A stretch of 46,618 nucleotides of DNA, from positions 30,669 through 77,286 of the forward strand of contig DIUD01000005.1 in NCBI GenBank assembly GCA_002428225.1, read 5' to 3'. Source of the DNA: Roseovarius sp. UBA6167 (GTDB taxonomy: Bacteria > Pseudomonadota > Alphaproteobacteria > Rhodobacterales > Rhodobacteraceae). The notes beneath the pieces were generated by a model, which worked only from the letters and a program-made list of their open reading frames with translations, did not search any database and had not been told where the DNA came from. The position numbers were made by a program, and so were the translations under genes. Of this stretch, positions 1-7,781 are shown piece by piece (the stretch's first letter is position 1; each line of letters opens with the position of its first letter).

Positions 1-894
1 GGCCTGCTCGATCAGCGTGTCGCGAAACACCTCCCATGTCAGGTCTTCGGCCACGCCATTCACCTTTTCAAGCGCCTGATAGATCGGCACCGTGCCGATC
101 GGGACGGGGCTGTTGCGGAGGATCCATTCGCGGGTGTTGTGGATGTTGCGCCCGGTCGAGAGGTCCATCACCGTATCCGCCCCCCAGCGGATCGCCCAGA
201 CCAGTTTTTCCACCTCCTCTTCCATCGACGAGGTGACGGCCGAGGTGCCCATGTTGGCGTTGATCTTTACCAGGAAATTGCGCCCGATGATCATCGGCTC
301 GAGTTCCGGGTGATTGATGTTGGCCGGGATGATGGCCCGGCCCGCCGCGATCTCGGAGCGGACGAACTCGGGCGTGACATGATCGGGGATGTTCGCGCCC
401 CAGTCATTGCCGTCGCGCGGCGCCGTGCTCGCCTCGCGCAGCTGGTTCTCGCGGATCGCCACGAATTCCATCTCCGGCGTGATGATCCCCGCGCGCGCAT
501 AGGCCAGCTGGGTGGGCGCCGCGCCTGCCTTGCCGCGCAGCGGGCGGGGCCGCACCGGGAATTCCGGCACCAGCCGCTCGCCGCGGGCAAAGCCGTTATC
601 CGCGGGCTTCACCCGGCGGCCCGGATATTCCTCCACATCGCCGCGCGCCACGATCCAGTCGCGGCGCATCGCCGGCAGGCCACGGGCGATGTCGGTTGCG
701 GCATCGGGATCGGTATAGGGGCCGGAACTGTCATAGACCGGCAGAGGGGGTTCGCCCGCCGTGGGATGGGTGGCAATCTCGCGCATCGGCACGCGGATAT
801 CGGGGTGCAGGCTGCCCGCGACGTAGATCTTGCGCGACGCGGGCAGGGGGCCGGTGGTCACGCGCGGGGCGGTGTCATGGGTGGGGATTGTCAT
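1..894 (-). CDS. thiC: Phosphomethylpyrimidine synthase ThiC, C-terminus outside window
   Basis: Radical-SAM enzyme that rearranges aminoimidazole ribotide into hydroxymethylpyrimidine phosphate, the pyrimidine half of thiamine; cytoplasmic. The reverse strand reads MTIPTHDTAP onward for 298 codons and runs off the left edge in frame. Family segments are clear: the N-terminal part with SRKIYVAG and VYDSSGPYTDP, then RENQLREA, a Pro-Asn-containing barrel stretch near GRAIIPANINHPE, and GADTVMDLSTG. The cysteine motif that binds the Fe-S cluster is C-terminal in ThiC, so it is not visible. The ATG at 894 is the first in frame after the riboswitch. The gene is very probably controlled by that TPP riboswitch. 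Confidence 0.95.
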   Translation of the reverse strand, partial: MTIPTHDTAPRVTTGPLPASRKIYVAGSLHPDIRVPMREIATHPTAGEPPLPVYDSSGPYTDPDAATDIARGLPAMRRDWIVARGDVEEYPGRRVKPADNGFARGERLVPEFPVRPRPLRGKAGAAPTQLAYARAGIITPEMEFVAIRENQLREASTAPRDGNDWGANIPDHVTPEFVRSEIAAGRAIIPANINHPELEPMIIGRNFLVKINANMGTSAVTSSMEEEVEKLVWAIRWGADTVMDLSTGRNIHNTREWILRNSPVPIGTVPIYQALEKVNGVAEDLTWEVFRDTLIEQA

Positions 895-1002
895 TTTGGT
901 GCTCCTCGTCGCTCGGTTTCCAAAGAGACCAGATGAGCCGTGGCCGGGGAGGCATGGGGAGGGTCATCCCCTTCGGAACAGTCGGGCCGCCATGAGGCGC
1001 GC

Positions 1003-1107
1003 GGTTCCTCAGCTTCCTACGCCAGTATCAACTGGATCAGGTTCAAAGGGTCGCCTCGCCGGTGTCGCCACCTGTCAGCCTCTCAGTCCCCAAGGCGGGA
1101 CTCCCCT
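1003..1107 (-). promoter_or_regulatory. TPP riboswitch (THI element) upstream of thiC
   Basis: On the reverse strand the two conserved sensor parts are legible: CTGAGA (1081-1086) and ACCCTTTGAACCTGATC (1035-1051), followed by the GCGTAGGAAGC closing part (about 1011-1021). This is the standard THI-box order. It lies about 110 nt upstream of the thiC ATG in the same orientation, so thiamine pyrophosphate should repress thiC. I did not resolve the expression platform; a G-rich/C-rich pairing around 945-970 is a candidate. Confidence 0.93.
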
Positions 1108-1250
1108 GCAAGGCCGACACTAGATCGGGGGCGCCGCCGTTTCAAGTCATCCTGGCCCAAGGTGGGGCCGTCCCTTGCCGCAGAACAGGCAAGGCTGATA
1201 GACCGCCACGACGTCGGGATGCGACAGCGATTCGGGAAAGAACGGGAATA

Positions 1251-2111
1251 ATGGCAGGAACGGAACGCGCGGCGGTTCTTCTCACCGGGGCATCGGGGCG
1301 CGTCGGGCGGATGGTGGTGCACCACTGGCCGCGCGGGCGCGTGGCGGTCACGGCGCAATATCGCCGCGACGTGGCGGCGGGGGCGCTTGTGTGGGATCCC
1401 GCCGAGGGGCCGCGCGCGCTGCTCGAGCATCAGGCGCGGGCCGGCGCGGCATTCCGGGCAATGGTGATGCTGGCAGGCGTGGTGCCCGGGGCAGGCCGGG
1501 ACCTGTCCCGGAACCGCGCCATTGCCGAGGCGACGCTCGAGGCCGCTGCGCGTGCGGGCATCGCGCGGGTGCTGCTGGCCTCCTCCTCGGCGGTTTACGG
1601 GCCGGGCGAAGACCTCGGCGAGGACGCCCCTTGCGCGCCGGTCAACGACTATGGCGCGGCCAAGCTGGAGGTGGAGGCGACCGGCCGGGCGTGGCGCGAC
1701 CGGGGGCTGGAGGTCTGCGCGCTCAGGATCGGCAACGTGGCCGGGGCGGATGCGCTGCTGCTGAACGTGGCGCGGGGGGAGAGGGCGATCACGCTCGACA
1801 TTTTCGCGGATGGCGAGGGGCCGCTGCGCTCCTATATTGGTCCGCGAAGCATGGCCGAGGCGCTGGAGGCGCTCGTGCTGCACGAGGGGCCGCTGCCCGC
1901 TGTGCTCAACCTGGCCGCCCCTTTCCCCGTGACCATGGCCGCGCTCGCGCGGGCCGCCGGCGCGGCGATCCGTCCCCGGCCCGCGCCTGCGACGGCGCAT
2001 CAGCGCATCACGCTCGATTGCGCCCGTCTTGCCGCCCTCCACCGGTTCCGGCCGGCCGACAGCGATCCGGTCGAGATGGTGCGCCAGTGGCAGGAGGCGC
2101 GCGCCGCATGA
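1251..2111 (+). CDS. NAD(P)-dependent epimerase/dehydratase family protein
   Basis: A 286-aa extended short-chain dehydrogenase, probably acting on a nucleotide sugar. Visible are the N-terminal dinucleotide loop TGASGRVG (residues about 12-19), the strand SSSAVYG and the catalytic YGAAK. The ATG at 1251 is preferred because upstream codons in this frame cross the riboswitch region and look random. The gene overlaps the next one by 4 bp (ATGA), so the two are translationally coupled. That partner is a sugar-phosphate transferase, so the pair probably makes and loads a modified sugar for a surface glycan. The exact sugar cannot be read. The protein is shorter than the roughly 310-340 aa of many epimerases. 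Confidence 0.8.
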   Translation: MAGTERAAVLLTGASGRVGRMVVHHWPRGRVAVTAQYRRDVAAGALVWDPAEGPRALLEHQARAGAAFRAMVMLAGVVPGAGRDLSRNRAIAEATLEAAARAGIARVLLASSSAVYGPGEDLGEDAPCAPVNDYGAAKLEVEATGRAWRDRGLEVCALRIGNVAGADALLLNVARGERAITLDIFADGEGPLRSYIGPRSMAEALEALVLHEGPLPAVLNLAAPFPVTMAALARAAGAAIRPRPAPATAHQRITLDCARLAALHRFRPADSDPVEMVRQWQEARAA

Positions 2112-2713
2112 CCCCCGCGAAACGCGCCTTCGACGTCGTCTTTGCGCTGGCCCTCGGGCTGCTTCTCGCGCCGGTGATCGCGGTCACCGCGCTGGCGCTG
2201 CTGGTGCTGGAAGGCCGTCCGGTTTTCTTTCGCTCCGAACGGATGAAGACGCCGACCGAGGGTTTCTTTCTCCTCAAGTTCCGCACCATGACGCCGGCGG
2301 AGGCCGATCAGGGGGTCTCGGGCGGCGACAAGGCGCACCGCATCACCCGCATGGGTGCCATTCTCAGGCGCACGCATCTCGACGAGCTGCCGCAACTGTG
2401 GAACGTGATCCGGGGCGATCTCAGCCTTGTCGGCCCGCGTCCGCCGCTGCGTCTCTATGTGGAGCGGTTTCCCGAAATCTATGCGCAGGTCCTGAAATCG
2501 CGCCCCGGCCTCACCGGGCTCGCGACGCTGCGTTATCACGCGCATGAGGCGCGCCTTCTGGCCAGGAGCCGCAGCGCCGCCGAGACCGACGCGATCTATT
2601 GCCGCTCCTGCGTGCCGCGCAAGGCGCGCCTCGACCTGATCTATCAACGCCATCGCAATATCTGCCTCGATCTGGTCATTCTTCTTCAGACGGCTTTCAA
2701 GGGCTGGCGCTGA
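2108..2713 (+). CDS. Monotopic sugar-phosphate transferase (bacterial sugar transferase family)
   Basis: A 201-aa phosphoglycosyl transferase of the small PglC/WecP-like type, which moves a sugar phosphate from a nucleotide sugar to undecaprenyl phosphate at the inner membrane. There is one N-terminal hydrophobic re-entrant helix (about residues 8-32), then FLLKFRTM, the catalytic Asp-Glu pair in HLDELPQLWNV, and GDLSLVGPRP. It lacks the multi-helix N-terminus of WbaP-type enzymes. The start ATG overlaps the stop of the epimerase-like gene. No glycosyltransferases or polymer export genes follow, so the glycan itself is built from elsewhere. Confidence 0.88.
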   Translation: MTPAKRAFDVVFALALGLLLAPVIAVTALALLVLEGRPVFFRSERMKTPTEGFFLLKFRTMTPAEADQGVSGGDKAHRITRMGAILRRTHLDELPQLWNVIRGDLSLVGPRPPLRLYVERFPEIYAQVLKSRPGLTGLATLRYHAHEARLLARSRSAAETDAIYCRSCVPRKARLDLIYQRHRNICLDLVILLQTAFKGWR

Positions 2714-2738
2714 ACCGTTGCGCGGCGGACGGGGGCGG

Positions 2739-2752
2739 TTGACCTGAGTCAA
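2739..2752 (+). promoter_or_regulatory. FNR/FnrL-type box upstream of the DksA-like gene
   Basis: The sequence is TTGACCTGAGTCAA, a perfect dyad matching TTGA-N6-TCAA, the form used by FnrL in Rhodobacterales. A possible -10 hexamer TAAGAT lies at 2776-2781. If transcription starts near 2788, the box centre is at about -42, the usual class II activator position. What I see is the dyad and the spacing; oxygen control is inference. Other Crp/Fnr proteins (Dnr, NnrR) bind similar sites. Confidence 0.6.
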
Positions 2753-2802
2753 TGCGCGCCCCGGACAAGCGGTGATAAGATAATACGCAATGGAGGACCG
2801 TC

Positions 2803-3129
2803 ATGCTTGATACAGATACCTACCGCGTCGCCCTGATGCGCCGCTTGCGTCAACTCGATGCGCGCCTCCATGCCATCGAGGAAGAGCTTGACGCGCCCCG
2901 CGCCCCCGACTGGGAAGAGGCCGCCACCGAGCGTGAAAATGACGAGGTTCTCGAACGGCTGGGACTTGCGGGCGAGGCCGAGGTCACGCGCATCCGCGCG
3001 GCGCTCGACCGGATTCGCAAGGGCCACTATGGAATCTGCACACAATGCGGCGAGGAAATTTCGGTGGCAAGGCTCGATGCCCTGCCCGAAACGCCGCTCT
3101 GTCAGCGGTGCGCCGCCGAAATTTCGTGA
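2803..3129 (+). CDS. DksA/TraR-family C4 zinc-finger protein
   Basis: A 108-aa protein of the family that enters the RNA polymerase secondary channel and alters initiation, often with ppGpp. The N-terminal half is a predicted helical hairpin; at its tip DWEEAA (about residues 37-42) resembles the Asp-x-x-Asp-x-Ala tip of DksA with Glu for the second Asp. The C-terminal finger is C-x2-C, 17 residues, C-x2-C (CTQC ... CQRC). It is shorter than E. coli DksA (151 aa) and longer than TraR (about 73 aa). A good Shine-Dalgarno (GGAGG) precedes the ATG. The upstream FNR-type box suggests oxygen-responsive expression. Confidence 0.85.
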   Translation: MLDTDTYRVALMRRLRQLDARLHAIEEELDAPRAPDWEEAATERENDEVLERLGLAGEAEVTRIRAALDRIRKGHYGICTQCGEEISVARLDALPETPLCQRCAAEIS

Positions 3130-3219
3130 CGGAGTTCACAATTCTGTCGCGCTGATGTGGCAAACCTATCGCTCAAGGGCAGGACACGCTATGATTGAGA
3201 CACATCTGGGAGGACCACC

Positions 3220-3429
3220 ATGACCTATCTTGACGCGGAGCTTGACCGCCTTCAGGCCGTTATCGGCGCCACGGCGCCCGATGCCCGTTACCGGCTCGAA
3301 CCACAGGTTCGCAAGCTGATCGTCAATTTGCGCAACGAGGGCCGTGCCGTGCCGGCGCGGATCAAGGCTCTGCACACGACCTTGTTGAGCGAGGCCATCG
3401 AGGTCGAGTTTGACAACATGCCGGTCTGA
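3220..3429 (+). CDS. Small conserved-looking protein of unknown function
   Basis: A 69-aa acidic protein with no signal peptide and no membrane segment; mostly predicted helix (LDAELDRLQAVIG, VRKLIVNLRNEG). I do not recognise a family. Support for it being real is a strong Shine-Dalgarno (GGGAGG, 7 nt before the ATG), codon use like its neighbours, and no better reading on either strand. It ends 48 bp before the end of the convergent fliI gene. It lies between a DksA-like regulator and the flagellar block, but nothing shows that it acts in motility. Confidence 0.7.
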   Translation: MTYLDAELDRLQAVIGATAPDARYRLEPQVRKLIVNLRNEGRAVPARIKALHTTLLSEAIEVEFDNMPV

Positions 3430-3477
3430 AAAGACTGCGCCCCAGTCCGGGTCCAGTCACGCGCGCGGGGCAATGCC

Positions 3478-4803
3478 TCAACCCATGCCTGCCCGCCGCA
3501 AGATGAGGCCGAGACGGGCAAAGCTGTTGGCGATATCGGCCGGCTCGCGCTCGGCCAGAAAGCCGTCAAGCTCTGCATGGATACGGATCGCCTGATCGAG
3601 CGCGGGATCGCTGCCCTCGGTGTAGAGCCCCGCGCGCACCATGGTCTCTGAACGCGCATAGGTGCCGAGCAGGTGGCGGGCCCTGGCGATGAGGCGGTTT
3701 TCCTCCGCGCTCGCCGCCTGCGGCAGGCTGCGCGAGACCGAGCGCAGCAGGTCGATGGCAGGGTAGCGCCCGCGCTCGGCGATCCCGCGGTCGAGCACCA
3801 CATGCCCGTCGAGCACGCCGCGCAGGATATCGGCCACCGGCTCTTCCATGTCCGAGCCGGCCACAAGGACGGTGAGCAGCGCGGTAATATCGCCCTGATC
3901 GCCTTCTCCCGGCCCGGCGCGTTCGCACAGCGACATGATCGCGTGCGAGGTCGAAGGCGGAAAGCCGCGCAGCGCGGGCATCTCGCCCGCGGCGATGGCC
4001 ACCTCACGATGCGCCTCGGCAAAGCGTGTGATCGAATCGGCCAGAAACAGAACATGGCGGCCCGCGTCGCGGAACTGCTCGGCCACGGCCATGGCGGTGA
4101 GCGCCGCGCGCCGCCGCACCAGCGCCGAGCGGTCGGAGGTGGCCGCCACGATCACCGCGCGCGCCATGCCCTCGGGGCCAAGCACATGGCGGACGAATTC
4201 GCCCAGCTCGCGCCCGCGCTCGCCGATCAGCGCCACCACCACCACATCGGCCTGCATGTGCCGCGCGAGGTGGCCCAGAAGCATGGATTTGCCGACGCCC
4301 GAACCCGCGAAAAGCCCCATCCGCTGCCCGCGCACAATGGGCAGAAGCGTGTTGAACACGGCCATGCCGGTTTCCAGCCGCGCCCCGAGCGGGCGACGGC
4401 GCGCGGGGGCGGGCGGGTCGGCGCGCAGGGGGCGCGCGCCGGGTCCGCGCAAGAGCGGGCGGCCATCGAGCGGCACGCCGAACGGGTCGATCACACGACC
4501 GATCCAGTCCTCCGAGGGGGCGATCTCGGACGGCCCCAGAAGGCGGACGCGATCCCCGAGCGCCACCCCCTCGGCGGCCTCGTCGGGCAGGATCAGGAGC
4601 GCGGCGGCCTCCATCTGCAGAACCTCGCCCGAGAGCGGGCCGCGCGCGGTCACGATACGCACCCGGTCGCCAAGCCGCGCCACCCGCGACAGCCCGCCCA
4701 CGCGCAAAAGCCCGCCCGCGACCGAGATCACGCGCCCCACCGGGTGCGATGCACTCAGCCCGGTGATTTCTGCCCGAAGGCCCGCCAGTGCGGTTTGTCT
4801 CAT
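3478..4803 (-). CDS. fliI: Flagellum-specific ATPase FliI
   Basis: A 441-aa hexameric ATPase of the flagellar type III export apparatus, homologous to the F1 beta subunit; it helps unfold and load substrates at the FlhA/FlhB gate. The P-loop GSGVGKS is at residues about 167-173, the Walker B strand in VLFLADSITRF, and the family signature GFPPSTSHAIM follows. The length matches the family. The ATG at 4803 has a Shine-Dalgarno (AGGAG) and gives the expected N-terminus; upstream codons in frame overlap flgB on the other strand. It is transcribed alone, divergent from flgB. Its usual partner fliJ is not adjacent, and fliH is 15 kb away. Confidence 0.96.
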   Translation of the reverse strand: MRQTALAGLRAEITGLSASHPVGRVISVAGGLLRVGGLSRVARLGDRVRIVTARGPLSGEVLQMEAAALLILPDEAAEGVALGDRVRLLGPSEIAPSEDWIGRVIDPFGVPLDGRPLLRGPGARPLRADPPAPARRRPLGARLETGMAVFNTLLPIVRGQRMGLFAGSGVGKSMLLGHLARHMQADVVVVALIGERGRELGEFVRHVLGPEGMARAVIVAATSDRSALVRRRAALTAMAVAEQFRDAGRHVLFLADSITRFAEAHREVAIAAGEMPALRGFPPSTSHAIMSLCERAGPGEGDQGDITALLTVLVAGSDMEEPVADILRGVLDGHVVLDRGIAERGRYPAIDLLRSVSRSLPQAASAEENRLIARARHLLGTYARSETMVRAGLYTEGSDPALDQAIRIHAELDGFLAEREPADIANSFARLGLILRRAGMG

Positions 4804-4852
4804 GGAATCGCTCCTGACCGTCTCCTGAGAACCATTTCTAAACGAATCAGGG

Positions 4853-4867
4853 TTAAGCCTTGGTTGA
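4853..4867. promoter_or_regulatory. CtrA-like half-site pair between fliI and flgB
   Basis: TTAA-GCCTTGG-TTGA fits the CtrA consensus TTAA-N7-TTAA with one mismatch. It sits in the 87-bp divergent gap, 24 nt before the flgB ATG and 50 nt from the fliI ATG, so it could serve either gene. CtrA control of motility genes is known in several Rhodobacterales; binding here is inferred from sequence only. Confidence 0.4.
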
Positions 4868-4890
4868 AGCCAATCGAGGGAGAAGCCCCG

Positions 4891-5271
4891 ATGTTTGAAA
4901 ACCTGGAAGTCTTTCGCCTGTCCCATGTTCTTGCGCGCCATGCAGGCGCGCGGCAGGCGGTGGTGGCGCAGAACATGGCCAATGCCGACACGCCCGGATA
5001 CGGCGCGCGCGACATCGCGCCGTTCTCGGCCTTTCTCGACGCGCCGCCGGGGATGCGCGCGACGCGGCCCGGCCATCTCTTCGGCCAGGGCGGCGCGCTG
5101 GCGCTCGAGGCGCGAGAGGAACGCGGCGCGGCGCGCGATCCCAACGGCAACTCGGTCTCGCTCGAGACCGAGATGCTGCGCGCGGTCGATGTGCAGCGCG
5201 ATCACGCGCGCGCATTGGCGATCTACCGCTCCGGTCTGACCGTGCTGCGCACGGCGATTTCACGCAGCTAG
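4891..5271 (+). CDS. flgB: Flagellar proximal rod protein FlgB
   Basis: A 126-aa component of the proximal rod that crosses the periplasm above the MS-ring; exported through the flagellar type III apparatus, so no Sec signal is present. The N-terminal rod motif QNMANADTPGYGARD (about residues 28-42) and the C-terminal helix with a heptad-like pattern (ETEMLRAVDVQRDHARAL) are the rod-protein landmarks. It is a little shorter than E. coli FlgB (138 aa). The ATG at 4891 follows an AGGGAGA Shine-Dalgarno. It is the first gene of a nine-gene rightward run ending at 9405. Confidence 0.93.
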   Translation: MFENLEVFRLSHVLARHAGARQAVVAQNMANADTPGYGARDIAPFSAFLDAPPGMRATRPGHLFGQGGALALEAREERGAARDPNGNSVSLETEMLRAVDVQRDHARALAIYRSGLTVLRTAISRS

Positions 5272-5283
5272 GAGGGCTGAGAA

Positions 5284-5673
5284 ATGAGCGAATTTTCCAA
5301 CGCGCTGAGCGTTTCGGCAAGCGGCCTCAAGGCACAGACGCAACGGCTCCGGCATGTGGCCGAGAACATCGCCAATGCCGACACGCCCGGCTATCGGCGC
5401 AAGACCGTGGCCTTTCGCCCCGAACGCGGCGAGAAGGCGACGGGACGGGTCGAGACCGGGCCGGTGCGGCTCGACCGGGCCGCGCTGCGGCAGATCTATG
5501 AGCCGGGCCATCCGCTCGCCGATGAGAGCGGGCATTTCGACGGCTCCAACGTCGATCTGATGATCGAGATGGCCGACGCGCGCGAGGCGCAACGCAGCTA
5601 CGAGGCGAATCTCAAGATGTTCGATCAGGCGCGGCAGATGCAGTCCAGCCTCATGGACCTCTTGCGCCGCTGA
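5284..5673 (+). CDS. flgC: Flagellar proximal rod protein FlgC
   Basis: A 129-aa rod protein that stacks on FlgB; secreted by the flagellar export apparatus. The N-terminal signature is VAENIANADTPGYRRKT (residues about 24-40) and the C-terminus carries VDLMIEMADAREAQRSYEANLKMFDQAR, the typical FlgC closing helix. Length matches the family (about 130-140 aa). It starts 12 nt after flgB, with an AGGAGG-like Shine-Dalgarno that overlaps the flgB stop region. Confidence 0.96.
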   Translation: MSEFSNALSVSASGLKAQTQRLRHVAENIANADTPGYRRKTVAFRPERGEKATGRVETGPVRLDRAALRQIYEPGHPLADESGHFDGSNVDLMIEMADAREAQRSYEANLKMFDQARQMQSSLMDLLRR

Positions 5674-5701
5674 ACGGACCGAAAAGGAAAGGAGATCCGG
5701 A

Positions 5702-5989
5702 ATGGAGATGAGTGCAGTTTCCGCCGCGCGGGGCTATGCTGCGTTGCGCCCCGCGACCGAGCCCGAGGCCGAGGCCGGCGCGAGCGCGGGCTTTCAGGCG
5801 CTTGCGCGCGATTTCGCCGCTACCCTGCGCGCGGGCGAAGAGACGGCGATGGCCGCGATGACCGGGGGGGCCGATCCGCACGCGCTGGTGCAGGCGCTGG
5901 CACAGACCGAACTGGCCGTCGAGGCGGCGGTGACGGTGCGCGACCGGGTGGTCGAAGCCTACCAGGAAATCCTGCGGATGCCGGTCTAG
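5702..5989 (+). CDS. fliE: MS-ring to rod junction protein FliE
   Basis: A 95-aa protein that anchors the rod to the MS-ring and is among the first flagellar export substrates. Its C-terminal half ALVQALAQTELAVEAAVTVRDRVVEAYQEILRMPV is the recognisable FliE helix (in family form ...vRnKvveAYqEImrMqv). The N-terminus is Ala/Glu-rich and variable, as usual. An AAAGGAGA Shine-Dalgarno precedes the ATG. It lies 28 nt after flgC and 4 nt before fliQ. Confidence 0.9.
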   Translation: MEMSAVSAARGYAALRPATEPEAEAGASAGFQALARDFAATLRAGEETAMAAMTGGADPHALVQALAQTELAVEAAVTVRDRVVEAYQEILRMPV

Positions 5990-5993
5990 GGCC

Positions 5994-6263
5994 ATGCGCG
6001 AGGAAATCCTTTTCTATGACACGCTGCGCGAGGGGCTCTGGGTCGCGCTGATGATCTCCTTGCCGATCCTCACCGTGGCGCTGGTGGTCGGGCTGATCGT
6101 CGGGCTTTTTCAGGCGCTCACCTCGATCCAGGAAATGACGCTCACCTTCGTGCCGAAACTCGGGGCCATCGTGCTCGTGTTCTGGCTGAGCATGGGCTTC
6201 ATGACCCAGACGCTGGTGGCGTTCTTTCAGGACCGGCTTGTGCCGCTCATCGTCGGAGGCTGA
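5994..6263 (+). CDS. fliQ: Flagellar export apparatus protein FliQ
   Basis: An 89-aa inner-membrane protein of the FliPQR export gate. Two transmembrane helices are visible (about residues 15-40 and 52-76), separated by the conserved loop FQALTSIQEMTLTFVPK, which is diagnostic for FliQ. Length matches the family. The ATG lies 4 nt after the fliE stop and the next gene starts 3 nt after this one ends, so translation is probably coupled. Its partners fliR and fliP are in other operons of this block. Confidence 0.96.
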   Translation: MREEILFYDTLREGLWVALMISLPILTVALVVGLIVGLFQALTSIQEMTLTFVPKLGAIVLVFWLSMGFMTQTLVAFFQDRLVPLIVGG

Positions 6264-6266
6264 GAC

Positions 6267-6980
6267 ATGGAAGCCGCAGGATACGCCACGCTCACCCGGC
6301 AGACCGGGCTGATGCGCGAGATGCAGATGATCGCCAACAATATCGCCAACGCGGCGACGACCGGCTATCGCGCCGAGGGGATGATCTTCTCGGAATTCGT
6401 CGCCCGCGCCGACGGCGCGCCGTCGCTGTCGATGGCGCGCGGCAACACGCCCGTCACCTCGCAGCTGCAAGGGGCGCTCGAGGCCACCGGCGGCGCGTTC
6501 GATTTCGCCATCGAGGGCGAGGGGTTTTTCCTGATCGACACGCCCGAGGGCGAGCGGCTGACGCGCAGCGGGGTCTTCGCGCTCTCGGGGGCGGGCGATC
6601 TGGTGACGATGGACGGGTTTCGCGTGCTCGATGCGGGCGGCGCGCCGGTCTTCATTCCGCCCGACGCGGGCCGTCCCGGCCTTGCCGCCGATGGCACGCT
6701 GAGCGCGGATGACCGCCCGCTTGCGCAACTCGGCCTCTTTCGGCCCGCAGAGGGCGCGGCACTCAGCCGGGTGGGCGGAAACCTCTTCCAGAGCAGGGGC
6801 GAGGTCGAGCCGGTGGAAGAGGGCAGGATCCTTCAGGGATTCCGCGAAGGCTCCAACGTGGAGCCGCTCGGCGAGGTCGCGCGCATGATCGAGGTGCAGC
6901 GCGCCTATGAAATGGGCCAGAGCTTTCTCGAGGCCGAACATGAGCGCGTGCGCCGCGCGCTCGATACATTCACCCGCTGA
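6267..6980 (+). CDS. flgF: Flagellar rod protein FlgF
   Basis: A 237-aa proximal rod protein between FlgC and FlgG. It has the N-terminal rod motif MIANNIANAATTGYRAEG, a central beta domain with EGEGFFLIDTPEGERLTRSGVF (residues about 80-105), and the C-terminal helix EVARMIEVQRAYEMGQSFLEAEHERVRR. Length is close to E. coli FlgF (251 aa). It is placed 3 nt after fliQ and 15 nt before flgG, the usual order. Confidence 0.95.
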   Translation: MEAAGYATLTRQTGLMREMQMIANNIANAATTGYRAEGMIFSEFVARADGAPSLSMARGNTPVTSQLQGALEATGGAFDFAIEGEGFFLIDTPEGERLTRSGVFALSGAGDLVTMDGFRVLDAGGAPVFIPPDAGRPGLAADGTLSADDRPLAQLGLFRPAEGAALSRVGGNLFQSRGEVEPVEEGRILQGFREGSNVEPLGEVARMIEVQRAYEMGQSFLEAEHERVRRALDTFTR

Positions 6981-6995
6981 GGAAAGGAGAGCGCC

Positions 6996-7781
6996 ATGAG
7001 ACTTCTCAAGATCGCAGCCACCGGCATGGCCGCGCAGCAGATGCGCGTCGAGACCATCGCCAACAACCTCGCCAACATGTCCACCACCGGCTACAACGCG
7101 CGCCGCGCCGAATTTGCCGACCTGCATTACCAGCAGGTGACGCGGGCGGGCACGATCTCGGCCTCCGACGGCTCGGTGCTGCCCACGGGCGTGCAGCTTG
7201 GCCTTGGTGTGCGGCCCGCCGCCGTGACGGTGCAGCTTTCGCAAGGCTCGCTGCGGGCGACGGGGGGCGATCTCGATGTAGCGATCGAGGGGCAGGGCTA
7301 TCTGGAGGTAACGCTGCCCTCGGGGCAATCGGCCTATACCCGCGACGGGGCGCTGAAACGCTCGGCCGAGGGGGTGATCGTCACCGCCGAGGGCTTTCCG
7401 GTCGCCCCCGAGATCACCATCCCCGACGATGCGCGCAGCATCGCAATCAATGCCGAGGGCGAGGTTTTCGCCTTCTTCGACGATACCGTTGAGGCGCAGG
7501 AACTGGGACAGTTGAACCTCGCGGGCTTTGCCAATGCCAAGGGGCTGGAGGCGATCGGCAGCAACCTCTTTCTGGAAACCGAAGGCTCGGGCCCGCCAAA
7601 CGTGACCACCGCCGGACAGGACGGGCTTGGCACGCTGCGGCACGGCTTTCTCGAGGACAGTTCGGTCGATCCGGTGCGCGAGATCACCGAGTTGATCGAG
7701 GCGCAGCGCGGCTATGAACTCAACGCCAAGGTGATTACCGCCGCCGACCAGATGCTCGCGGCGACGACGCAGGTGCGGTGA
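6996..7781 (+). CDS. flgG: Flagellar distal rod protein FlgG
   Basis: A 261-aa distal rod protein that forms the drive shaft through the P- and L-rings. The N-terminal signature is TGMAAQQMRVETIANNLANMSTTGYNARRAEF, the beta region has GYLEVTLPSG and YTRDG, and the C-terminus carries ITELIEAQRGYELNAKVITAADQML. Length and sequence match the family closely. The last base of its stop codon is the first base of the flgA start (TGATG). Confidence 0.97.
   Translation: MRLLKIAATGMAAQQMRVETIANNLANMSTTGYNARRAEFADLHYQQVTRAGTISASDGSVLPTGVQLGLGVRPAAVTVQLSQGSLRATGGDLDVAIEGQGYLEVTLPSGQSAYTRDGALKRSAEGVIVTAEGFPVAPEITIPDDARSIAINAEGEVFAFFDDTVEAQELGQLNLAGFANAKGLEAIGSNLFLETEGSGPPNVTTAGQDGLGTLRHGFLEDSSVDPVREITELIEAQRGYELNAKVITAADQMLAATTQVR

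Noticed and set aside
139..936. Long rightward open reading opposite thiC
   Set aside because: It is Arg/His/Gly-rich and without motifs, and the reverse strand encodes clear ThiC; typical high-GC antisense opening.
3130..3219. TATGAT before the 69-aa gene as a promoter -10
   Set aside because: No -35 element at suitable spacing could be found, so no promoter is called.
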